Origin: Physella acuta
Taxonomy: Eukaryota; Mollusca; Gastropoda; Physidae
Length of the DNA stretch: 64,000 bases
Direction: 5' to 3'
Assembly (NCBI RefSeq): GCF_028476545.1
Contig: NW_026731904.1
Coordinates: forward strand, 378,090-442,089
Shown here: piece by piece, positions 48,418-59,200 of the stretch
Layout: the number at the start of each line of letters is the position of its first letter
Numbering within the stretch: the stretch's first letter is position 1
Notes under the pieces: generated by a model
The model's input: the letters and a program-made list of their open reading frames with translations, nothing else
Database searches by the model: none
What the model was told of the DNA's origin: nothing
Program-made: the position numbers and the translations under genes

Positions 48418-51400
48418 ACTGGCGACGAGGATAAATCAATCCACTAAAAAGAGCATATGCTTACTTAAAAAGAAGCTTGCTAGAGCTAAGTATTTCTAGG
48501 ATAATGGCGCTGTATGGCCAAATAAAAGAATTTGATTCGAATGATGAAACCATTCATGATTATCTAGATAGGTTAAGCTTTTACCTTGAAGCTAACGACG
48601 TGACGATAGAAGCCAAAAAGAGAGCTGTTTTGTTAACAGTCATAGGGCCTCAACAATTTAGGCTACTAAAGGACTTATGCGCACCAGCTAGTCTAACTAC
48701 CAAGAGCTTTAACGAGCTGAGCAAACTGCTAACAGACCACCATGCGCCCGCACCATCAAAGTTCCTGTGTAGAGCCAGATTTGACGGTAGGATTCGTCAA
48801 CCAAACGAATCAATATCAGAATATGTTGCTGCTTTACGTCATTTAAGTAGATTCTGTGAATTCGGAGACACGCTGTCTGACAGGCTTTGTGAAAAGTTTG
48901 TGACAGGTGTAAACAGCCCTGATGTTCAAAGAAAGTTGCTTCTCGAGTCAGATCTCACATTGGAAAAAGCAATACAATTTGCAACTTCATTCCAGCAGTC
49001 ATCCGATGCGGCGAGATCTCTAACGCCCTCAGGGATCCATGCAGTAGACAGCAGGTTAGTCAACAAACACCAACCCCATCAGAGCATTTCAACTTATGCT
49101 AAACAGCCTGCACGTTCAAATCCTAGATCTAAATCTAGTAATAATTATCAAAAATGTCATCGATGCAACGGTCCCCATGCATCTCATAGATGCAAGTTCA
49201 AGTCAGCAACTTGTTATAAGTGCAGTAAGCAAGGTCACATTGCCAAGGCCTGCTTTGCAAAGTCTTCGTCTGTTGCTAAATCTAGCCAGTCAAGACAGTA
49301 CCGCAACCAAAGGCAGCACTATGTTAACTCTCACCAAGACAACCTAACCCAACCAATGAACCACTCTGCCAGAGAAAATGCTCAAACTGATTCGCAGCCG
49401 GATTTCAACCTGTTCTCTGTGAAATAAAAAAATCATGCTCCCATCAATGTACCAGTTTATATCAACGGTAAGAGCATCATCTTCCAACTTGACACTGGAG
49501 CATCTCTAACAGTCATCACAAAGAAGGACTTTGACGCTGTCACAGGAGGATCAGTGCCTCTACAACCATGTCACAAGTGCCTAACAACATACACAGGTGA
49601 CAATGTTCCGGTGATAGGAGAGTGTATGGTTCATGTAAGTTATAATGGTCAAAGTGTTAAACTTCCTCTTCTTGTGGTTGAAGGAAATGGACCACTATTA
49701 CTAGGTAGGAACTGGTTAGTTGATCTTAAGTTAAACTGGGAGAGTATATTTTCAGTGAACAATGCAAGAGAATCTAGTTTTACTTCAATAGATAAAGTTA
49801 TATCTGAAAATGAAGGTGTCTTTGGTAGTTCAGGATTACTAAATGATAGGACAGTGAAGATAAGCATTAAAGACACAAATCCAAGATACTGCAAAGCTAG
49901 AGTTCCACCTTATGCAATGAGGGATAAAATTGAAAATGAGCTAAGTAGATTGGAATCTAATGGTATCATAAAGAAGGTAGACTATTCTGATTGGGCAACG
50001 CCCATTGTGCCAGTGTTAAAGAAGGATGGTTCTGTAAGAATTTGTGGAGACTATAAAGCTACACTGAATAAGCAAATAGAGCTAAATAGGTACCCTATTC
50101 CTAACATTGAAGAAATTTCTTTGAATTTGGCAGGAGGAGACCAATTCACTGAATTAGACTTTAGTCATGCTTACACTCAACTAGAACTGCATCCAGATTC
50201 AAAAGTCTATACGACAATAAACACACATAAGGGACTCTACCAATACGAAAGACTATGTTTGGTATATCATCTAGCCCTGGAATCTTCCAAGCTGTCATGG
50301 ACAGTATTTTTAAGGACATTCCAAATGTTTGTGTTTAATTTGACAATGTGTACATAACTGGTAAGAATGACACTGAACATCTTAAAACACTTGATAAAGT
50401 CTTGAAAATAGTTGGTGAAAAAGGTTTAAAGATAAACAAAGATAAATGTCAATTCATGCTGACAGATATTAGTTTTCTTGGTTATATTTTGAGCAAACAA
50501 GGTCTCAGACCTCAACCTGAGAAAACAAAAGCCATTAAAGAAGCACCCAAACCTGAAAATACCCAACAACTAACAGCTTTTTTGGGCTTGATAAATTACT
50601 ATGCGAAGTTCATAGGGAATCTGTCTGGTAAACTATCACCACTGTACAAGCTGCTGCAGAAAAATGCAACTTGGCACTGGGGTAAACAACAAGATGCTGC
50701 TTTTAATGCAGCAAAAGAAGTTTTGTCGTCTGACACCTTACTAACTCACTATGACCCAGGGAAAAGACTTATCTTAACATGTGATGCTTCACCAGATGGT
50801 GTAGGAGCAGTTTTATCACACATAGATGAAAATGGTGACAGACCCATTGCTTTTGCCAGTGAATCTTTGAACCAGGCTGAGAAAAATTACTCTCAGCTAG
50901 ATAGGGAAGGCTTAGGCATCATTTTTGGTGTTAAGAAATTTCATAAGTTTCTGTTTGGTAGGGAGTCCACCATCTTTACAGATCATAAACCATTGCTAGG
51001 TTTATTTGGGGAAAACAAACCCCTGCCTGAGCATGCCTCACCAAGGATTCAAAGATAGGCTATCACACTAGCCGCATACAATTATGAATTGAAATACAAA
51101 CCTGGATCTGAGAATAGTGCAGATAGTCTTAGTCATTTACCTTTAAAAAACCAAAGCCTTAGTTGTGTACCAGAAGATGTATTTGTTCTTTTCACTATCA
51201 TGGATAACTCCAATATAAATGTGAATGATTTTAAAAGAGAAACACAAAAAGATGAGTACTGTAAGAATGGTTGGCCTGAAGAGTCTGTGAATGATGACTT
51301 AAGGCCATATAAAATAAGAAAAATGGAGTTAAGTCTAGAAGATGGAGAAGATGCAGTCCATCATCAGTCAGAGATGCCTAAACAAAGTATTTGAAACTTG

Positions 51401-52684
51401 ATAAATGATTATGGTGGTATGGCAATTTCAAATGCTTTAAAAGAGAATACATTAAATAAGAAGGAATGTGATCATCAAACAACTTTGCTAACATCATTAG
51501 CACTTACAGAAACTAAAAGGGTAACATCAAAAGAAAAAAGATTTTTGCCATTTAATACACCCACTTCAAATACTGGATCACAGTTGCAAATTGATATGGT
51601 CCAGGATATTACTTTTAAACAGTATTTTTGGTTACCAAAAAGCACTATCAGATTACCTGAGAAAATTGATCAATCAAAGAAATCTATGTCAGTTAAGGAT
51701 CTGAATAATAGCATAATATTTTCAGATGCCACTTCAAAAATAGTTCCATTATTTCAGAAAAAAACATCCCAGGATAAACCTGAAAAATTAATTAACAAGC
51801 CAAATACTTCTGAAACTTCTAGGTATTTGGAAATCAAAAGTAAATACCAAACAGATGAAGCTAAATGTGACCATGAAAGAGTAAACAGGTTCTTAGCCAA
51901 ATACCGCAAAACTCATATAACAACAGGTGTTGCACCATGCGAATTGCTATGTGGTAGGAAAATTAAAACTCACCTTGACCTACTACATCCAACTGTTCAA
52001 AGTTCTGTTTCCCAACATCAACATACACAAAAATTAAATCATGACAAAACATCCATTGAAAGAGAATTTGGTGTTAATGATAATGTGTATCTGAGAAATT
52101 ATGGGAGAGGGGAAAAATGGATGCCAGGTCAAATTGTTCAATGTACATGACCTGTGTCTTATAAAGTAAAAACAAATAATGGACTTATTGTCCGTAGACA
52201 TGCAGACCAGTTAAAAATAACTTGTGCAGATAATAAGTGTGAATCTGTCAATCCCACCAAATCTGAACAGTTCACACCAACTCAGTTTGTTCCACAACCA
52301 AGTTCTGTTGATATGAGTGAACCACGTAGTCTAGAGTCAGAAAATATAAATTCTGGAATTAATGATTTGGATCCTAGACTTCCTGAGCTAGAGAATCCAG
52401 ATGGTCAGAATCTTGAGTCACCAAATCAAAAGCCACTGAGAAGGTCAAACAGGACAATCAAAGTCCCAGATAAGTTAGACCTATGATTTTAAAGGTCAAA
52501 AGGACTTTGACATCATTGTTTTGTATCTTAATTATGTTGTGGCATTTTGTGCATTTGTTTGTAAGGGTGTAATCTACCAAATGATTCAAATCATATAAGG
52601 CATGTTACAATATATTTAGTGATTTTAAGATACAATAATTTGTTCTGTTGAGAGCTGTGTTGTTGTTTACTAAGGGTAAAGGGA

Positions 52685-52899
52685 TGTAATATATTGAGAA
52701 TTGTGAAGTCAAGGGAACTCACTCTTCTTGTATTAGTCTTATATTTATAATGTTATTTTGAGTGATGTCCCTTGTTAATATATATGTTATTGTCATCTCA
52801 CTTCCTCTTCCTGTTTCCGTCATGTTAGCTGATGGTGGCTGATTAAAGATCTATATACAAACAGCATGGTTTCTGTCGTCAGTGTTTCAATCTATTACA
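52685..52899 (+). repeat. 3' LTR of Gypsy copy B
   Basis: Preceded by the purine tract AAGGGTAAAGGGA and followed by CCGAT, the target duplication. Confidence 0.95.
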
Positions 52900-52904
52900 C
52901 CGAT

Positions 52905-53989
52905 TCTTTTCTTAAATTTGTAACTTGGTCAGCCAGTTAGTAAAACAACATGTAGCTATCGGCCAAAATCAGGATCAGGAGGCTGACGACCGGTTACTGG
53001 TTGTCAAGATGGTTGTTAATGATTTTTTTCTGTGAAATTTTATGCCTATGCGAGCAGATTCTATTGCAGATTGGAAAACTTACTTCTTGACATACATTTC
53101 ATTAGGTTCATTACAACTGCAAGACGCCTCGTGGATCATGTCTACCTTTGCCAAAAGCTAATATACGTGTGCGTTTATTCCCTTTAACTTCAGACTATAA
53201 ACTAAATATATTTTAAGACTAAAATGTTTCCGGGAATAATAAGCATTAATATTTTTTCGTTAAACTATTCCTCTTCTAGTCAAAATTCTGCTGGTAGGTC
53301 AATACGGGTGAAAAGTCATATCCTGTTTTTATGACAAGCTTTTATTTAACTTGCTCCCCGTTTGTCTTTGTCCTTCTATCATTGGTGGAAACTGACGAGC
53401 AACCAATGAATCTGACTTAATTTGATGATTCAGTTTTTAATAATTTACTATCAAAAGTACTAATTTTTTCCGCGCTATTATATTCATATTTGTAGTGAAC
53501 GAGTGAAGGGGATGAATGGGGGTGAATGTTGTTTGTACTTGGTACCCTATCCCGTTCGTCCTTGTTCAGTTCACGTGCGGTGAGTTGTAATAGTCCGGTT
53601 GGTACCAGTTTATGAAAGGGTGTATAAGGTGTATGAAAACGTGTGTGATGGCCTTAGTTTCGTCCAGATCTCCAAGGTTAGGTCTATACTAGTTTTTAGC
53701 CACTATATCATAGTTTTATTAGCTTGTGTGTTTTGTGTTTAGAATAGACTGTGTTAGATAACCCTAACCCTTGCGGTTGTTTGTCTTATATGTTGCGCTA
53801 CGCATCGGATCACCCGTAAAGCATGTCCGTGCGTTCACAACAATATTGTTATGTTCATTTTGGTGCACAATTCTTTTTGCTAAAACGTTGTAATACAATA
53901 GAATATGATTAAAATGTTACTGAAATATACACCAAAACAAAACGCACCGATCTTGAAAAAAGTTGTTTATTTATCTTATAACAAAGCCC
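52905..53989. other. Intergenic, no gene seen
   Basis: AT-rich sequence without a convincing exon. TTTTTTCCGCGCTATTATAT (53,466) and TTTTGGTGCACAATTCTTTT (53,857) echo the end of the interspersed repeat at 57,090-57,160, so fragments of that family are scattered here. A single ATAACCCTAACCCTTG telomere-like motif is at 53,758. Confidence 0.45.
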
Positions 53990-54235
53990 AATGGCGCAGT
54001 CCGTATACAGATTTAACGGACTTTCGAGTTCGAAGCGTCTGAAGGACAATTTTCACATATGAAAAACCTGATGAAATATAAATGGGGGGGGGGGAGTCGT
54101 CGAGAAGAAATTTTGAAAAATGTATAGGCTGATATAAAAAAAAGATGGTCATTTACTGTCCTTTTTCACACCTATGCGAACGCGTAGAGGCTGACCGACA
54201 AATTTACTGTACGACCGAATAAATTATTATTATTA
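53985..54235 (+). mobile_element. Possible tRNA-derived SINE
   Basis: TGGCGCAGTCCG at 53,992-54,003 resembles an A box and GAGTTCGAAGC at 54,026-54,036 a B box, at tRNA-like spacing. A non-tRNA body with a G-run follows, with ATTATTATTATTAA near the end. No cloverleaf, CCA or target duplication was established. Confidence 0.35.
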
Positions 54236-54339
54236 AGGTCTATGCGAAAAAAATAGCAAGATGTAAAGAGCTTAAGCACCATGGTCTGGTCAAATTTCTG
54301 CCCTACTGTATGGCGCTATCTAAAACGAATGTAGGCACC

Positions 54340-54410
54340 ATAGTGCTCATGAAGCAGGCCGGAACGAACCGAGTCACACGACCACCCGAGCGCCGGCTAT
54401 TGACTCCTGT
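54340..54410 (-). mobile_element. Possible SINE head, minus strand
   Basis: On the minus strand, TAGCCGGCGCTCGGGTGG is followed about 20 bases later by GGTTCGTTCCGGC, similar to A and B boxes of tRNA-derived SINEs. The body is not identifiable. Confidence 0.25.
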
Positions 54411-54474
54411 GCATGACGTCCAGTTAACGGATCCCAGTTGTTAGTAGATAGAGACTGGTGAACACTGAGCTCCA

Positions 54475-54717
54475 AAATTGAAATTTTCAAATCACAGAGC
54501 CCTAAGCCTAACCCTAACCCTAACCCTTACCATAACCCTAACCCTAAGCCTTCTTTGGAAAATTTTCAAATCACAGAACCCTAAGCCTTCTTTGGAAAAT
54601 TTTCAAATGACAGAACCCTAAGCCTTCTTTGGAAAATTTTCAAATCACAGAACCCTAAGCCTTCTTTGGAAAATTTTCAAATCACAGAACCCTAAGCCTT
54701 CTTTGGAAAATTTTCAA
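54475..54717 (+). repeat. 37-bp tandem repeat, about 6 copies, with embedded telomere-like motifs
   Basis: The unit contains AATTTTCAAATCACAGAACC and CTAAGCCTTCTTTGGAA. Between the first two units, 54,507-54,550 holds CCTAACCCTAACCCTAACCC and a second CCATAACCCTAACCCTAA, apparently grown from the CCCTAAGCC part of the unit. Confidence 0.9.
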
Positions 54718-55254
54718 CAACTTTCCTGTTTCGTAGCGATCCGGTGAAATGTAGTAATGCATAAAATACAGAGAAATGCACAAACATACTTTCATTTAAT
54801 TATATATATAAGGCATTCTGCCTAACTATTCTAATGTTTTGCGAAAAAAAAAGTTACCCTGTACTTAATAGCTGTACTAGTACTAACCAATGCTAAACTT
54901 AACACTATTTCTAATATAACAAAGCCTGTTGCAGTTTAAAAATTAGTAAATGTTTTTCGGTTACTTTGAGTACATAACAGATTGAATACTCGTCGTTGTG
55001 AATGCGGCGCAGGACTGTTGTTTGGAAAGTATCCAAAGATTAGTGATCGCCTGTCATCTCACAAGCTGACATTAAACCTTTTCAAAACTAGCCTTTAAAA
55101 GTGGGAGGTAGACACTAAAAGCTAAAACAGCTGTTTATTTTTTCGGCAAGTTTGCTGAGATTATGGTTGCCATGCCAAAATCAGTACAACAGATGAAATG
55201 CTATTTATTTAACTATAAATTAGAAGAATTTATTGGAACTTATTTCTTGAAACC

Positions 55255-55379
55255 TGCTAAATTATCGTTGTCGTGTCATGGGATCTGCTAATCTTTCGCG
55301 AAACCATTTAAGTAAATATGCTAGTTAATCTCATGGAATTCGCTAACTTTTTGTCAAGCCATTTCATGGAGTCTGTTAA
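55255..55379. repeat. Degenerate short repeat near the 3' end of the CUB gene
   Basis: Variants of (A/T)TGG(A/G)(A/T)TCTGCTAATC..TTCG..AACCATTT occur about three times here and again at 55,705-55,770. The last set includes the final codons of the minus-strand gene (TTGGAATCTGCTAATTTTTC). The units are too diverged for a firm period. Confidence 0.45.
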
Positions 55380-55693
55380 TCTATATATATAATTCTCTTC
55401 TTCGAGCCGTTAGAAAACAAGCTGCTAACGCTCTCCCTACCTCCCCACCCCTACATGGTTTTAGTGAGCTGTGTTCACTCTAAATGTTTACAAGCAGAGC
55501 CAACGATTTTAAACGTAGGGGGGGGGAGGAGGAGGGGGGGAGGGAAGGAAGGGGGGGGGGGGGTTATATATTATAGTGTTTTAAAGAAATATTTTCAGTG
55601 TCAGCGTTGGTACTGTCGAATTCACAAATTATGAATTATTGAAAATTAGAAACAACTAAATAGCGGCGTATGTTATGCCGCGGGCCGGCTCGT
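55380..55693 (+). mobile_element. Helitron-like non-autonomous element, copy 4
   Basis: It begins TCTATATATATAATTCTCTT and ends TAGCGGCGTATGTTATGCCG followed by CGGGCCGGCTCGT. It contains a G-run and a single TCGAATTCACAAATTATGAA block, the segment that is amplified in the 13.4-kb copy. It lies just beyond the stop of the minus-strand CUB gene, hence in its probable 3' UTR. Confidence 0.55.
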
Positions 55694-55735
55694 TATTATT
55701 AAACCGTCTCGTGGGATTTGTTGATTTCTCCTTAG

Positions 55736-56263
55736 CTATCTCTTGGAATCTGCTAATTTTTCGTAATGACCTAAAGCCATTGAGCTGTTATGTTCTAATG
55801 TATTTGACTGAAATCCATTACTTATATGGTCAGGCAACTTTTTTCTGTATTTCTGCACAATGGCATACTCGTCATTATTGACACTATAATGGTAGCCATC
55901 AACTTTGTGCTTCTCTTGACCTGAGACAGGTGCTGCCATCTTGATATTGGTCTTTCTAAAGTTGTCTCGATCGATGCATTCGTAGATGTTGTTGGACCCT
56001 TCGTTTTCTTGAGATTTATTATAACTGACACCTGGCATTTCATACAACTCTTGTGTTTGATTGCTTAATTCATCATAAATTGAGCATGCTTGTAAAGTGT
56101 TTAACAAATCATTGAAATCGGTGTCTTTTTTAACACACAAGAAATCTGGCATGTCTATAGGGTTGCTCATTCTGTGGCCCAATTCTTCATTCTGGTATAT
56201 GGCATCATTGTGGTCCAATTCTTCATTCTCATATATGGCATCACTGTGAACATGTGATACCAT
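55736..56263 (-). CDS. Cytoplasmic-tail exon of the CUB protein
   Basis: The acceptor is ACTTCTTATCCACAG. The 528 bases encode 175 residues and a TAG stop. Tyrosine motifs lie at tail residues 11 (YENEEL), 23 (YQNEEL), 63 (SIYDEL) and further on in LYEM, IYECID and DEYAIV. The DAIYENEELDHN/DAIYQNEELGHR pair is a 36-bp duplication. An ATG codon by chance begins the exon, so an independent start cannot be excluded. Confidence 0.75.
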   Translation of the reverse strand: MVSHVHSDAIYENEELDHNDAIYQNEELGHRMSNPIDMPDFLCVKKDTDFNDLLNTLQACSIYDELSNQTQELYEMPGVSYNKSQENEGSNNIYECIDRDNFRKTNIKMAAPVSGQEKHKVDGYHYSVNNDEYAIVQKYRKKLPDHISNGFQSNTLEHNSSMALGHYEKLADSKR

Positions 56264-59200
56264 CTGTGGATAAGAAGTCAATATTTTTTATTCAAAGGTT
56301 ATGTGGCACATAACAAAAATAAACATGTATTTCACCCATACTAGGCATTATACTATCTAACCCTAACCCTAACCTTAGGCATTATACTATCTATTCCTGT
56401 AAGAGATCCTCAAGCCTCTCAACCCTACGCCACCCCACCCACCCACTTTTCGTCCCATCCACCCCCTCCATCACCTATCGTCTCCAATATTAAACGACAG
56501 TTTCACAAAAACTAGGCAGCAAGGGAGAACTGGGCACAATTCTAATTCAGAGAGAACGCGATGAAATATTTTATACTCAATGAATTGCATTGAAAATCAA
56601 ATGTAATTTCCTTTTTTTACTTTCTCGTATACGAAGTATAGAAAAAGTCGTGTAATCGTGCAAAAAAAACAACAAAAACAACCCAAGATTTTTACAAATC
56701 TCGACATTTTACAACTCCCTGAGTCGGAAAAACATAGTTTTGCAATCTTGTCTATGTGTGTGTATGTGTGTGTGTATGTGTGTCTGTGAACACGATAACT
56801 TGAGTACCGTTACAGCGAGGGTGATGAAATTTCATATATAACTATTATATCAAATTTGTCGTTCTGTATTATTTTATCAGCGATTTCTGTTAACCGGAAG
56901 TGGAACTTATTCAACTTTCAATTTATTTTTCGAAAGCCGATAACTTGAGTACTGTTTTAGATCGATAATTGAAATTTCACACGTAAGTAAAAGATCTAAT
57001 TTTCTGCGTTCTGTCAAATTTTGAGTAATTTCCGTTGACCGGAAGTAGTAATTTACGCTATTTCCGATTTCTAAAAAAATTTATAAAGTGCTAATAATAT
57101 TCCGCACTATTATACACAGATTATTTGGCGTTCACTTGGTGCGCAATTCTTTTTTCTACGAGATTCTATTCTACTTTTAAAAGTTTAAGTAATTAAAAAA
57201 TGGATTAAAAATCATGTCTATATCCCGAGTTATCATCCCCCGTAGTGTTATATAAGAATATTCAAGAAAGTTTAGGGGAGATCACTCCCGGTTTATTTAA
57301 GTTTAACATCAGAAAGTTAAAAAGCCCAACAGTAAACAATGAGTTTAACTGCGTGGTAAAAATAAAAGGTATGAAACACTTTCTAGTCTGGTAGAAAAAA
57401 ACAGTAGAGCACCAATGACTAGGAATACAGAAACTTTGGATGTCAGCGTGCACCGACTAATTTGGAAGAAGAAAAGTAAACAAAAATAATGCATCACGAG
57501 ACATGAGCCAAGATAAAAGATAGGTGAACGAATGACGATGAGAAAATAAACAACAAAATCGCATAGTGAAGACAAGTGCAGAAAAGCACACACGACAGTT
57601 CATCCAATAGATGACTGTGGAGGCAGAAACTGCAGCAGGGCAAAGAAACATACAAAGATTATGAAGTAACCAGAACCAAGCAAGAACATTAAAATCATTC
57701 GGACGACAATAAACAGGTTTTTGACAAGAAAGGTCATGCACCAACTACATTACTTCGCTATGTATCATTGTTGAGTCCATAGAATGACAATTTCTCGTAT
57801 ACATGATTTTTGTAGACTTCGAAAAGGCATATGTTAGTGTGAATAGAGTTGTTATCTGGAAGCTATTGAGACATAATAGTATATACACACACACAAACTA
57901 TATAAGGACTGCACTTTACAGGAACTGATAAATCCATTCACAGTTAAAAAATAATTTAAAAAATCAGTATTATGAAAGGAATGCATGCTCCCGCCAATGA
58001 TGTTCTTGATGGAAATATACTAGATCATGCAGAAGACTACAAACAATGACACAGGAATTCAGTGCAAACGCTGGAAGATGTTGATTTAGCAGATTATTTC
58101 TGCCTACTTTCACACAAACAACATGCTCTAACCTAACTGAACCGATGATTAGAAGAAGCCCGTAAAGCAGAACTTCAAATAAAGAGAATTAAAACTGAGG
58201 TCGACAGAATCAATAACGACCAGGACCTGTCCATACCGAAATAAGGAATGGGTTTCAGCAGACACTCTGAAAATGATTGAGGAAAGAAAGAAGAAGAATG
58301 CAACATAATCAACAGTCGTACACGGGCTGCTAAATTAAAAGCCCTGGAAGAATATACTGAAACAAACAAAAACATCAAGAAATATTAAGGAAAGACTAAC
58401 TGAATTTTATAGAATTGCTGGCAGATAAAGCAGTAGAAGCACTTTACCATAAGAATATTAGGGACCTTTAAATACAATTAAGAAGATATCTTGGAAGTTC
58501 AATGTGCCACAGAGGCCAGTGAAGATCAAAGATGGAAAGGTAATATCTGATGCGGAAGGACAGAGGAAGAGATGGGCTAACCCTAGGGTTAGGGTTAGGG
58601 TTAGGGTTAGGAATAGATGGTATACCATCAGAAGCACTGACAGCAGATATCGAAACTAGCACCGCACTACTACATACACTCTTCAATTAAATGTGGGAAG
58701 ATGAACAAATACCAGAGGAGTGGTAGGAGGGACTACTCATAAAACTTCAAAAGAAAGATCTTAGTTCATGCTCTAACTACAGAGGGATAACAGTTTAGTC
58801 AATCCCTGGCAAAGTCTTCAACAGAATATTATTTAACAGGATGAAGGCAGTGGTACACACCCAGTTTCGAGATCAGCAGGTGGGCTATAGGAAGAAAAGA
58901 TCGTGCATAGACCAAATGTAATACCCTGCGCACCATCATGGGATTCTTTCTGCATCAATTTCAAAGCTTACGAGAAGGCCTTTAAAGCCTGGATAGAAAG
59001 TCAATGTGGAAATTGTGGAGGCACTATGGGGTGCCACAGAAAATAGTCAACATTGTAATTACTTCATATGATGGTCTGAAATGTAGAGTAGTGTATGGCC
59101 AGAAGACTAAGGAGGCCTTACCTGCATGGACTGGAGTCAGGCAGGGTTGCCTACTTTTACCATTCCTGTTCCTGCTGGCTATTGACTGGATTATGAAAAT

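Larger units (their letters stand above)
48203..52899 (+). mobile_element. Ty3/Gypsy LTR retrotransposon, copy B (broken, young)
   Basis: This 4,697-bp element has 215-bp LTRs (TGTAATATATTGAG...CAATCTATTACA) at 48,203-48,417 and 52,685-52,899 that look identical, and a 5-bp duplication CCGAT. The primer site starts TGGCGACGAGGA, and the purine tract AAGGGTAAAGGGA precedes the 3' LTR. Gag with a CCHC knuckle, protease, reverse transcriptase, RNase H and a longer 3' pol part are recognisable. The interior is a close relative of copy A, but its LTR differs over most of its length. It is broken, with perhaps half a dozen breaks. Identical LTRs imply recent insertion. Confidence 0.95.

Noticed and set aside
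53985-54060. Functional tRNA gene
   Set aside because: A- and B-box-like motifs are present but no cloverleaf stems could be paired and a long non-tRNA body follows, so a SINE head is likelier.
55736-56281. Tail exon as an independent intronless gene starting at 56,281
   Set aside because: The first six codons end in an acceptor-like TTCTTATCCACAG, and the phase joins perfectly to the transmembrane exon. A separate start is possible but less likely.
57262-57744. Minus-strand frames with hydrophobic stretches
   Set aside because: Overlapping short frames in different phases, without splice or domain support, in a decayed repeat region.
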